Positions 50,401 through 64,000 of a stretch of DNA of 64,000 nt are shown one piece after another. The notes under the pieces were generated by a model. The model saw only the letters and a program-made list of their open reading frames with translations. It was not told the origin of the DNA and made no database searches. A program made the position numbers and the translations under genes. The first letter of the stretch is position 1; the number at the start of each line of letters is the position of its first letter. The stretch lies in NCBI GenBank assembly GCA_003024785.1, contig PUQB01000091.1, forward strand, positions 434,001 through 498,000. The letters are read 5' to 3'. This DNA comes from Selaginella tamariscina. Taxonomy: Eukaryota; Streptophyta; Lycopodiopsida; Selaginellales; Selaginellaceae.

Positions 50401-50682
50401 GTTCTCGTTATGTAGCCATTGCCAACTTCAACTTTAATTCAGCACAAGTCATTTCTGATATATTGGGTCACTCAAGTTTTTGTTTCATTCGAATTTACAC
50501 TCAAAATTCTATTCCATTTAAATTTGCACTCAAGTTTCTATTCTATTCGGGTTTGCATTCAAGTTCCTATTCTATTTAATTTCTTAATATTGTAACTATT
50601 TTAAGTGAATATCATTTCCTTTTCCCATTTATCTTTCCAATTTGAACACTTTCAAGACATCGTTTACTTTAGAAACAATGAT

Positions 50683-50745
50683 TGAGTCACATGCAATTAG
50701 TGCTCAATCACATGCAATTAGTGCTCAATCATATGCAAACTATTT
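50683..50745. repeat. 21-bp repeat, about three copies
   Basis: CACATGCAATTAGTGCTCAAT is repeated in tandem, the last copy truncated, inside the old retroelement. Confidence 0.85.
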
Positions 50746-53700
50746 TCTAGGCATTATAAGAGGCAAACAAGGCACTAAGTGTTGAGGTTGAATGTCTTTG
50801 CAACTTATCATCTTTTTCGACGATAAACCCTCTAGAGCCAAAATATTAACATGCTACACAAGTTTGATAGGACCTGTTTAAAGCTTTGTGAATTTCTGAA
50901 CCAAGTAAAATTAAAAATTCTTATACAACTAAGGCATTATTCCATCAATGCTACTAAGGTTGGACTAATTGTTCCCTCTTTTCTGAAACTAACTTTCATT
51001 ATTTGTTACATTATTTAAAATTACTTCAAGGTTTTACAGAATTTAAGCAACACTTCATGAATATGTTCAGTGACACAAATTAAGAGTGCACCACCGTCAA
51101 CAAACGCCTTTGTCAAGGGTCAAAATCAATGAATGCCTTTGCAATTGAGTTTCAAATGATTATTATTGATATCCCATGGGATGATGCAGCCATGTGTGAA
51201 CACTTCCGTATTCCCAATCAGATCCCACCTCTCTCACATCGGCTATTAATTTGGTTATTCATTGCAACAACTGCCTTCAAGAGCATCAACTAAAGCATAG
51301 GCATATGGAAATTCCACAATGTTGTTCTTATTGTTACTACTAAAGAAGGAAGGAATGCATGTAAGTCAATTGTTGCCATCATTAACTTCAACTACCGACC
51401 AACAACACTAAATAAATAACAATTTGTGCTAGTATTGCAAAGATTTGAATCACAATTCATTATTAACTAAATTGTTTCCATTGTGGATTGAGTAGTACAA
51501 ATAAAAACAACAAGGGTTAATTAGAGTAAAAATTCTCCAACTTGTAAATAAATGTGTTACAACTATTGAACACATAGGTTCCAGCCCATCATCTAGGATT
51601 ACTAAAGCTTTTCGCATCGATGTTCAAGTTAAATCTTTGCAATTCACAAGGGACTAGTGGATAATGAAGCAAACACAAACTTCATCGATCATGAGTTTGT
51701 TATTTCCCACGGCTTCATCTTAAAACCAACTTATTAACATGCTCAAGTTGAAGTTGTAAATGGACAACCAATCAGATTTGATCATACTATGATAGAGATT
51801 GAATCCTTGAATCGAGGCACTTGAATTCCATTGTGACATCTTTTTCAAAGTTATCCCTAAAATGCCCAATCATCGTCAAACAAACCTGAACATCAGTTGA
51901 AAAATATTTAGTTTGTGTAACTCAAAGGTCTCATTCTCTCTTCTTATTCCAGTTCATGATCCAGTAATCAACATTTCACACATGACATTGAAGTAATTTT
52001 GTAATGTTGATAAACAATATCCTACTTCTATTTTTGTTGTTGTTTTTCAATCATTCACCACATCTATAAAGAAGATTCCAACGATGGTTTGAACAAGTAC
52101 CAAGACTTTGCATATGTATTTGACAAGAAAAAGGAGATCGAGTTGCCTCACCACTCATATAACTACCCCATTGATCTTGTCAATGAAAAGTAGCCCCTAT
52201 ATGAATCAATTTATGGACTTTCTCCTACATAATTGGAGACACTATGGGTATATGTTAAAGACAACCTCATCACTAGTTGTATTTGCCATTCACATTCCCT
52301 AGCCGATACTTCAATTTTCTTTGTCTCCAAGAAGAATGAGAGTCTTTACATGGTCATCCACCAAAATTAATTTACATGGAGTATACAACCTTGTTATAAT
52401 TTGCGAAGGAAACAATTGAAAGACAACCTTTCATACACACTATGGATATTTCTAGTACATTATCACGCTGTTTAGTCTTACAAATGCTCATGTTGTCTTT
52501 TAACACATAGCAAACGACATTTTTCGTGAATTCCTAAACTTGTTCGCTGTCATTTATTTTGATATAGTAATATTCTTAAAAACACATGAAGAACGTGATC
52601 AATGCATATAACAAGTGTTGCAAAGACTCAAGGAACATGGTTTGTTTGCAATTTTGAAGAAGTGCTTCTTTGATCAATCAAAAGTAAAGTTTATGGGTTA
52701 TATCATATTTGTTAATGGTGTTCAAATGAATCATGTAAAAATGCAAACCATCTTCAATTGGGAGCAGCCTAAGTGTATACAATATTTTTGGCATTTGCAA
52801 ACTTCTATCATCACTTCATCAAGGATTTTGCAAAGATCACACTACTGCTTACCAAGCTAATTGTTAAGAACGTATCATTTAATGGTTTGTTGAAGTTGAG
52901 AATGCCTTCTAATTTTTAAAATTTGCATTTATCTCTGCTTCAATTGCTCATGCTAAAGTTCATCATGATCATGCTACTTTGTGGAAGTTAACACCTTAGA
53001 TTTTGCAATTAGTGTTGTTTTATGGTAGGAGGGCTTTAACAACATTTTACATCCAATCACGTTCCCTTTATGAAAACTCACATTGGCAAAGATTAATTAA
53101 AAAGAAGTTGTTGTTAATGTGAATTTTTTTGAGGAGTGGCGTTGTTACCTAGAGGTTCTGCACATGTTAATGACGATTCAAAACACATAATGTTGCCCAA
53201 TATTGTAGGTTCTTGTGGTCGTTGTACACGGTCATAGCATGATGGGCCTTATCACTTTCATGTTTTAATTTCATAATCATACATTAGTCAGGTTGTCTCT
53301 AAGGTAATGTTAATGCACTCTTACAAGGTAGTTACCTTGCACATGTTCTTGATGATCTAGTTCTTAACAATGAAAAATAAGTCCTACTTTCAAACTATGA
53401 CCTTGTCACAATTTTTGGTCTCGCTAGTTAGCATAGCTACAAGATGACTTTGTGCAAGACGTGGTTAGCCACTTTTATTTAAACGAATACACACATGTTA
53501 TGCAGTGTACCACTTGCGTGATGGATGACCTTTTCTAACATCACCCCCAGCTTTATATACCATAAGGAGAACCTCACATTCAAGTTGTACAGGTTTGTCA
53601 TAACTCACTTACAACTGGAGACTTTAGTAACGACTTTTTTGGTAGCCATAGATGCAAAGATACATTGAACAATTTTTGTGCTCTTGTGACACATGTCAAT

Positions 53701-53871
53701 GAGTAAAATTGTCTCGACATCGTCCATCTAGTCTTCTCTAACCCTTTTCGATTATTGAGTGGCCGTGGAAGTTCATCTCTATGGACTTTTTAATAGATTT
53801 ACTTATAAAATTGTCACATGCATAGACATAGCAAATTTGGTATACAAGAAGGGTTTTCATCTTCACGAATT

Positions 53872-54048
53872 ATTGAATGATGTGATTAGTGATCGAGGTT
53901 CACAGTCCATGTCTCATTTTTGGCATATTTTTATCAAGTTGCTCAACATTAAGGGGAATATTGAATGATGTGATTAGTGATCGAGGTTCATAATTCATGT
54001 CTCATTTTTGACATGCTTTTATCAAGTTACTCAACATTAAGGGGGAGC
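53872..54048. repeat. Tandem duplication (about 88 bp) inside the integrase relic
   Basis: ATTGAATGATGTGATTAGTG through CTCAACATTAAGGGG occurs twice in a row with several differences, so it arose after the element inserted but is itself old. Confidence 0.85.
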
Positions 54049-55047
54049 TTTCAACTGCACACTACCCACAAACGAATGGGCAAACAAACAGAACAATTTA
54101 GACATTAGAGTAGTACTTGAAGTGTTTCATCTTCCCTAATAGGACAATTGGGTGGAATTATTACCATCAATTGAGTTTGCATATAACATTTCTAAGCATG
54201 TGTTTATAAGACACTTGCCGTTCTTTGTCAAGGAATCCACCCGCATTGGTCTTACTTAGTTCCTACTTTGAATGTGCTCAAGAGGCCTATCGACATGTAA
54301 TGGACCAATCTTGACAACCAAGGCCTAACTTCTAATTAGGTGACAAGGTTTGACTTATCTAACGTCATTGGCCATCTACTCAACCTTATAATAAGTTGAA
54401 TTATTCAATGGTTAAGTCTTTTTTCAGTTCTTGAGCATACATCTATAATAACTTACCACCTCAAGCTACCTCTTGTTGTGCGACTTCATTCAATTTTTCA
54501 TGTTTTCCTTTTGGAACCGTATATCCTTTGACTTAGCTAGGCACTGCTAAATACTATGGTTGCTAGTGAACCTGAGTTTGAAGTTTCTTCTATTCTTGAC
54601 TTTTTGACTGGGTTGGCTACCCATAAGAATCCAACAACGTTTGACACACTTTAAACTTTCTGGTTACCTTCCTTGTTGATATCATGGTAAGCCATGTTTA
54701 AGGAGGGTAGTGTCATGATTTCATAAAAGTAAAAAAAATTTCCTTTAGAATATTCAAACATGCAACCCAACAAACCCTTAAACTCACTAACCATTGTCAT
54801 TTCCAGCCTTTTTTCCAACTTGAGTTCCACTATCCAATGTGTCACTATATAAAGAAGATGCTAAGTTTTTTTTAAAGTGTTTAACATAAATCATCCATGT
54901 TTTGTTGAGTTGTTGGAGTTTTTGTTTTATTTAGTTTTGCACTCAAATTTTAAATTTATCTGATTATTATAACTCTTTTCATTGAATATAATTTATTTTT
55001 CCCTTTCATTTTTTCATTTTCTATCACCCTTTTCGGGTTGTGACAAT

Positions 55048-56150
55048 TGCTATCTTAATCTTTTTATAATTATATAATATGGTATTTACAAATCATATTC
55101 TTTAACAAAACCTTATAAAAAGAAAATAGCTCAAAATTTAACTTAAGCTATGTCATACACTTGTTTACATATTTAAATATATATTACCTCTCCCTTTAAT
55201 CACCCCTTAACTTATATTTATGTTACCAATTTTTAATTATTATTATTATAAATCTAATAATTCCCCTCATCTTTTGATACCAAGTGTACTTGTACAGTTA
55301 TCACTCTTTCTTTATATTAAAAATAAAAAGTCAATTGGTATTACTAAAACAATAGAAGGCATTTAATCACCACCAAAGAGGTAAACGGAGGTTTATTTAT
55401 GAAATAAGTATAGATTAAGCTCATGCATAAAAGAAGTTTTTTTTAAGTGTTAAGCAAAGTTTTATTCTTGAAATAAGCATAAATTAAGGTTTTTATCAAA
55501 TAGAAATTATTATTATTTCAACAAATTTTTTGTTTCAAAAGAATCTTAGACAAGTAAAAAGTAACATAATTTAGTTGTTTCCTAAATATGTTGCTTCTTT
55601 TACTAGTTGTGAATTTATTTAACCATAATAGTTACTTAAATGTTTTTAGTAAATTTTGATTGGTACGATTGTTTATGATAATTGGTATGATTGTTTTATG
55701 TTTTATAATACCCTAAACCCTTGAAGACATATTGACGTTCATTATCATAAATTAATACATTTCAACTTCTTGTCTCAAACACAAACATATTCAAACATTT
55801 TAGGGCTTAAAAGAATGTCTAAAAGAAACAATGTGCCATATAGAAAAGTAACACATATAACTTAAGTCACTAGATAAGATCATATTGAAACTTAAAGTTA
55901 TACTAAGTTAGAATTTTAAACTTAAATTTATGATGAAATTTATATTATAATCATATCAAAATGAACTTAATTTTACCATAAATTTAACATAAATCAAACC
56001 TAAGTTTTAACAAGTAAAATATTTGGTGACTTTAAGTCACCTCCAGAGATGACTTAAAGGCTAATATGATGCAAGATTAAGTCAAGTGTAACCCAACTTG
56101 CAAAAAGCTTCGTAAACACATCATGTAAGCACCAACACTCTGGAGTCTAG
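55048..56150. other. AT-rich intergenic DNA
   Basis: No gene seen. Confidence 0.7.
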
Positions 56151-56154
56151 TGCA

Positions 56155-56485
56155 GAAGACTTCAACAAGGAGTTAAGTAGCATTCGAGTAAGAATAAGCA
56201 TTTGGGATTTTAAAATGCAAGTTTTCAAATTTTACAGTCTCAACTATTGTATCAACCCATGAAGGCCTCCCTCATCGGATGGCACACTGCATAGTTCATA
56301 ACATGTTGATTCATGAGCAACTTGTAGACGAAGAGAAAGATTTGATCAACTTTATAAAGCATGAGCAAAATGCTCATCATCTTGTGCAACATGTTTCAAG
56401 TTCACAGGGCTCTCAATTTAGTCAAACCTTGCACATTAGGGAATGTGGAGGGATGATGTTATGGAAGGCTATTGTTATGATATAG
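56155..56485 (+). pseudogene. Probable PIF/Harbinger transposase C-terminal relic
   Basis: A stretch near 56170 reads NKELSSIRVRISIWDFKMQV, resembling the 'ER.FG.LK.RF' region of DDE_Tnp_4 transposases. It is followed by MKASLIGWHTA and HCIVHNMLIHEQLVDEEKDL (56285 onward), like their 'AC..LHN..' motif. Frames shift and the catalytic DDE part is missing. The assignment rests on pattern only. Confidence 0.4.
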
Positions 56486-56880
56486 TTCAAGTGTTGGTGT
56501 GATTGCATCCTCAAATAAGTTTAAGTCAGTCTTACGTACCTAAAGTTCTACTGTGACATGATTTATTTGAAGTTCTAGTGTGACAAGGTATAAAGACTTA
56601 TGAAGATTCTTTTGTATATTAATTAATATTTTCTTAAAGCTGTGAAAACGTATTTGGATTCCTTTTATTCTTATTGAAGAGCCACATTATATTTATGAGT
56701 TACACTGATTCTGTATTTTGATGTGTTCACATATAATAGCCTCTCAATGTGCAAATCACACATATGCAAAGACACACACACACACACACATTAATTTTTT
56801 TTAAAAATAGTCTATAAAAGGATTAGAGCAAAATCAGATTACATCGGACATCAAAACTTGCTATTCAAAGATGAAGACTT

Positions 56881-57630
56881 CTAATCAAACAAGCTGAATC
56901 CCATATCGTCATCACTCTCTTCCTTCGGTTCCTCCTGTACAAAAACAATCACAAAACATATACGAAACAATTGATACACACACACACACACCTTCTTTTC
57001 TTCCTTGGCAGCCTCTGCAGCAGCAGCTGGTGCAGATCCAGCGTCACCACCACCTCCAGCGCTCACTGCAACAGCCGCACCTCCACCACCTATTCAACCA
57101 TCAAAATTAATACACATACACACTTAACACACATAAAACATACCTGATCCAAGGCTGAGGATCAAATCGTCGACGCTCCTCTTCTCAAGCAGCTTGGCGA
57201 AGAGGCTGGGCCAGTACGAATCCACCTTCACGTTGGCAGCCTTCACCAAGGTAGCTATTTTCTCCGCCTGCACAAAGCAAAAGCTTTGAGCCCAATTGAA
57301 AGACAAAAAGAAACAAAGAGAAACTAAAGCTTCAGATATCCAAGGAAGATTAAACCGCAGTAAGCCTCAAGCCCGGCGAAAGGCGAGACTTCTCAGGCGG
57401 CCCTGCGAATGTTTGAGAAACAAGCCTTGCGATTATCATCATCAGCTACATAAAGGTGCTACTTTAAACCATATCAACGACTATCACAAAAAACAAACAA
57501 ATTCTTCAACATCAACGATACAAAAAATACCTTGAATCAATTTCTTACAAACAAAACCATCAACGCTTACCGTGATGGGGATGCCGTCGTCGTGAAGAAT
57601 CAGCGCAGCGTACGTGCAAGCATTCTCCAT
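56881..57630 (-). CDS. RPLP1: 60S acidic ribosomal protein P1
   Basis: Stalk protein of the cytosolic large ribosomal subunit; with P2 and P0 it recruits translation GTPases. Four exons: 57571-57630, 57144-57267, 56992-57089, 56881-56934, all phase-consistent, total 111 aa, the family's normal length. N-terminal part [20 protein letters not shown], then [20 protein letters not shown] and [15 protein letters not shown]; a Gly/Ala-rich hinge; and the universal acidic tail [13 protein letters not shown]. The start at 57630 is the only Met in frame that keeps the family's N-terminus. Divergent from the flavodiiron gene, with 169 bp between start codons. No frame problem, unlike many neighbours. 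Confidence 0.96.
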
Positions 57631-57799
57631 CGCTCCTCGCTCCTTCAAGCAGAAACCCTTGGCGGCTACCCTAAAAATTAGACCTAAATCATAGTATAAG
57701 GGACTCTCCAACGGCCATGATCTGCCAGACCTCCATCCGATGGTGGAGTGACTAAACTAGGATGAAATTAATGGACGGTTCGGATTTGAGGTTAATCCA
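57631..57799. promoter_or_regulatory. 169-bp shared promoter between RPLP1 and the flavodiiron gene
   Basis: Start codons are 169 bp apart. TACCCTAAAAATTAG at about 57667 resembles a telo-box, common in ribosomal protein promoters. Shared regulation is inferred from spacing. Confidence 0.5.
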
Positions 57800-61644
<3,845 letters not shown>

Positions 61645-63297
61645 CCTGTATTATACATATAAAATATGAAATATCTTGTGTATAGTTATCTCGGTTCCAC
61701 AACAATCGTGTATATAGAAGTTTTGGATGTGTTTGTTTGTAGATACAAGTGTTCAGTACAATCACGTAATATCTAATTAGATTTATCTAATATATCAGCA
61801 ACAAACACTCGTGTCTGGGGGATGTGTAAATGCATGGCAGATATAGTAGATATATCATAGTCTATATGTGTATATGCTCATTTCAATATTTATTATGTAG
61901 AAATACATGTAAATAAAACATAGAAGCCATGTTTAGTTTATCTTTATCTATACACGTTTCCACATGTTTCACATTCAAGTTATAAATATAAATTTAAAAT
62001 TAAATGTAGTATTGTTATATAAACTATCAAATTATATATATTTTTATATTAAGGTATTACTAAAACTGAAATTCATAAACATATGGATCACATACATGCA
62101 GAGATATATTTATGCTAATGTATATAGATAGAGGGATATGTGTGTGTAATACATGTTCCGAAGGGTTTTCAAGAAAACCTTTATACTTGTGTATGAATAT
62201 ACATTGTATTCTTTCACAAGTCTTTTTATTATAGAATTAACATTTAAATTTAATATAATTACGGTTAATTTAAATTTAATATAATTACTATTGTTTGTAT
62301 TTAATATAATTACTATTGTTTGTAATATAATTACTATTTTTATACTTATGGCCTATTTATAATGCAAAACATACACATAGATACGAAGTATGTCTGTAGT
62401 GTGCTTTCTGTTGTTGTATTTTGTTAATTATATTTTAAATACCAAATGAACATTTGATAAGTTAGGTGAACTGTGTTTTGTTAAGAGTAGTCACACGGGT
62501 GCGTATGTTCATTTTCAAACATTATTAAAACATATGATTTCACACATAATGCATTATATATGTGTGTGTTCATGCACACACAATTATACACACACACACA
62601 CACACACATTTGATCCTTGGGTGCAAATTGTATGTTTACAAATGAAAATAGACGAAATCAATTTTACTAAAAAAAAAATGTGTGTGTTTAATAGTTTATA
62701 AGTTCTTTTTTAAATTTTGTGTAATTATTTTTTATAATGTCGAATTTTCTTCATACATTAATTAAAACTTGACATTGTAATTATGTGGAACGAAGTTTTT
62801 TTTATAAATGTTAGAATAAGTGTTTTATTTTATTGTTAAATAACATTTGTTGTTATCGATATGTGTGAATAATTTAGTAACGCATATAACAATTAAATAT
62901 AAATACTGAGGTGAATCATTTTCCACCATTTTAAATATTTTAGTAAATTTAGTTAAGTTTTGGTATGGATTTTGGTACATTTTTTTGTTTTGATATTCGT
63001 GCGTGATTAAATCTATTTTAGTTTTAAAAAATATGAAAGATGGTTTATGTCAGTCATTCAAAATAAAATAGTATTTATATTTAATTGTTATACATATCAC
63101 TAAATTCATGTGTATACATTGTATTGTACATAACACTCCTATCAAGAAAAAGATGTTGTACGATGAAATGAAATAAAACATGTATTTTGACATTTATAAA
63201 AATATTTTTTACATGGTATTACAATGTTAAGTTTTAAACAAACCACTCATGAGATTTTAAGTAGGACACTTGTTTAATGTTTTAAGAAAAAACATTT
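61645..63297. other. AT-rich intergenic DNA after FLVB
   Basis: No gene seen. AC repeat at about 62589-62608. AATAAA-like polyadenylation words follow the FLVB stop, for example at 61913. Confidence 0.7.
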
Positions 63298-64000
63298 TGT
63301 GAGAGCTCCAAATATAGAAATGTTTTCCATAATTAACTTATATACATGAGCAAGTGGTGAAACTAATTCGACGGTTATCAAAATCCACTACGTTAATAAT
63401 AGTATGTGCATATGTAGTTGTACACATAGATCTTACATCATCCCTCTTCTCAGAAGGATGTAAGTAGGTTAGGGTTTTTTAGTAGATGGACCCAAATCTA
63501 GAGGAACATCATGAGGTGGCATTAATGGATTTATAGGCAACACAACTTGTTCCCATTATATAAAATGCTTCAATTGTTGCACGTGTACAATCTCCAGAGG
63601 ATCGGGTTAAATGTTGTGTCAAACTTCATAAACTTGTGGCCCTACTTGCCGTAGCACTCGATACAGTCCTCTCCACTGAGGAAGGAGACTTTTACCTAAA
63701 CCATGTATCGTAAGCTTGGGAAAACGAACCAACACCAGTTCATTAACCTTTTACTCCACAGGAGGACGATGTTGCGAGTTGTAGAGTTGTTGTTGTTGTT
63801 GTTCTACTTGTACGCAGCCCAAGTGTTATGCTGACTTCGCACGAACCAATGGAAGAATGCTTGTTAGATACCGATCTCATGACCTAGCATCATTAGCTTG
63901 CGGTAACTGAGAAGGCAAATCCAACTCCGTCGGCAACATTGGGTCATGACCATACAAGAGCTTATATAGGGAAGTACCAACGGAACTTTGTACTCTAGTG
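63298..64000 (-). mobile_element. Ty3/gypsy element of the same family as 24.6-29.5 kb, minus strand, partial
   Basis: The reverse complement of 63298-63437 is a 140-bp LTR (TGTAAGATCT...GAGCTCTCACA) clearly related to the 161-bp LTR at 24.6 kb but diverged and shorter. The GAGAAGAGGGATGA purine tract precedes it. Upstream on the minus strand the integrase C-terminus and the region before it can be followed to the window edge. At about 63715 it keeps two bases that the 29.06-kb copy has lost. The rest of the element lies beyond 64000. Confidence 0.88.

Larger units (their letters stand above)
50400..55047 (+). mobile_element. Old, heavily mutated Ty3/gypsy retrotransposon
   Basis: Reverse-transcriptase C-terminal motifs survive at 52610-52860 (VLQRLKEHGLFAILKKCFFD, KFMGYIIFVNGVQMNHVK). 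An integrase core relic is recognisable at 53870-54120 (DVISDRGSQ, then HYPQTNGQTNR), followed by a GDKV-type C-terminal stretch near 54340. The likely 3' LTR is 54710-55046 (TGTCATGATT...TTGTGACA). The T-rich region with TTTGCACTCAAGTTTC at about 50440-50640 resembles it and is probably a degraded 5' LTR. Stops are frequent and the element is far older than the one at 24.6 kb. Confidence 0.75.

Overview
The window is nuclear DNA of a land plant. Every confident gene is split by spliceosomal introns. The gene set includes a plastid transketolase, a pentatricopeptide-repeat (PPR) relic and a three-domain chloroplast flavodiiron protein. Flavodiiron proteins occur in algae, bryophytes, lycophytes, ferns and gymnosperms but are absent from flowering plants, so this is not an angiosperm. 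Introns are mostly short (about 50-120 nt) and packed with GT/AC/AG/TA microsatellites. A lycophyte of the Selaginella type is my best guess, but that is inference. The intergenic DNA is AT-rich and holds decayed transposons.

Layout. 1-3118: a head-to-head pair, UMP synthase (minus, running off the left edge) and a GT64 glycosyltransferase of the EPC1 type (plus), sharing a 118-bp promoter with telo-box motifs. 4035-6845: plastid transketolase. 6.8-14.4 kb: AT-rich DNA, a C-rich degenerate block with a 49-base poly-C run, a decayed MULE/SWIM transposase gene and unrecognised coding relics. 14.6-17.5 kb: a protein-kinase-like gene with a heptad-repeat N-terminus, then a PPR pseudogene. 18.8-22.8 kb: two copies of broken PhoD-like phosphatase exons. 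24.6-29.5 kb: a fairly young Ty3/gypsy retrotransposon with 161-bp LTRs. 32.7-34.2 kb: an F-box/LRR pseudogene followed by a strongly AT-shifted 3' end of 18S rRNA. 35.6-35.9 kb: a 12-oxophytodienoate reductase (OPR) fragment. 39.0-49.5 kb: a duplicated gene block. A PTC7-type PP2C and an unknown 127-aa gene (plus strand) are followed by a GH127 beta-L-arabinofuranosidase (minus). Then come a second, broken PP2C (minus) and a second copy of the unknown gene (plus). 50.4-55.0 kb: an old gypsy relic. About 56.2 kb: a probable PIF/Harbinger relic. 56.9-61.6 kb: head-to-head ribosomal protein P1 (minus) and chloroplast flavodiiron protein FLVB (plus). 63.3-64.0 kb: another copy of the young gypsy family, minus strand, cut by the window edge.

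Functionally, transketolase (Calvin-Benson regeneration) and FLVB (O2 photoreduction downstream of photosystem I) both serve photosynthesis. UMP synthase, P1, the EPC1-like enzyme and the arabinofuranosidase are housekeeping or cell-surface glycan functions. The neighbours do not form a pathway.

Caveat: many otherwise well conserved exons carry single-base frameshifts, mostly one missing base and often in homopolymers. Either the consensus has indel errors or several of these genes are recent pseudogenes; the sequence alone cannot decide. Splice sites were placed by eye from reading frame, GT/GC-AG ends and family conservation, so a boundary may be off by a base or two.
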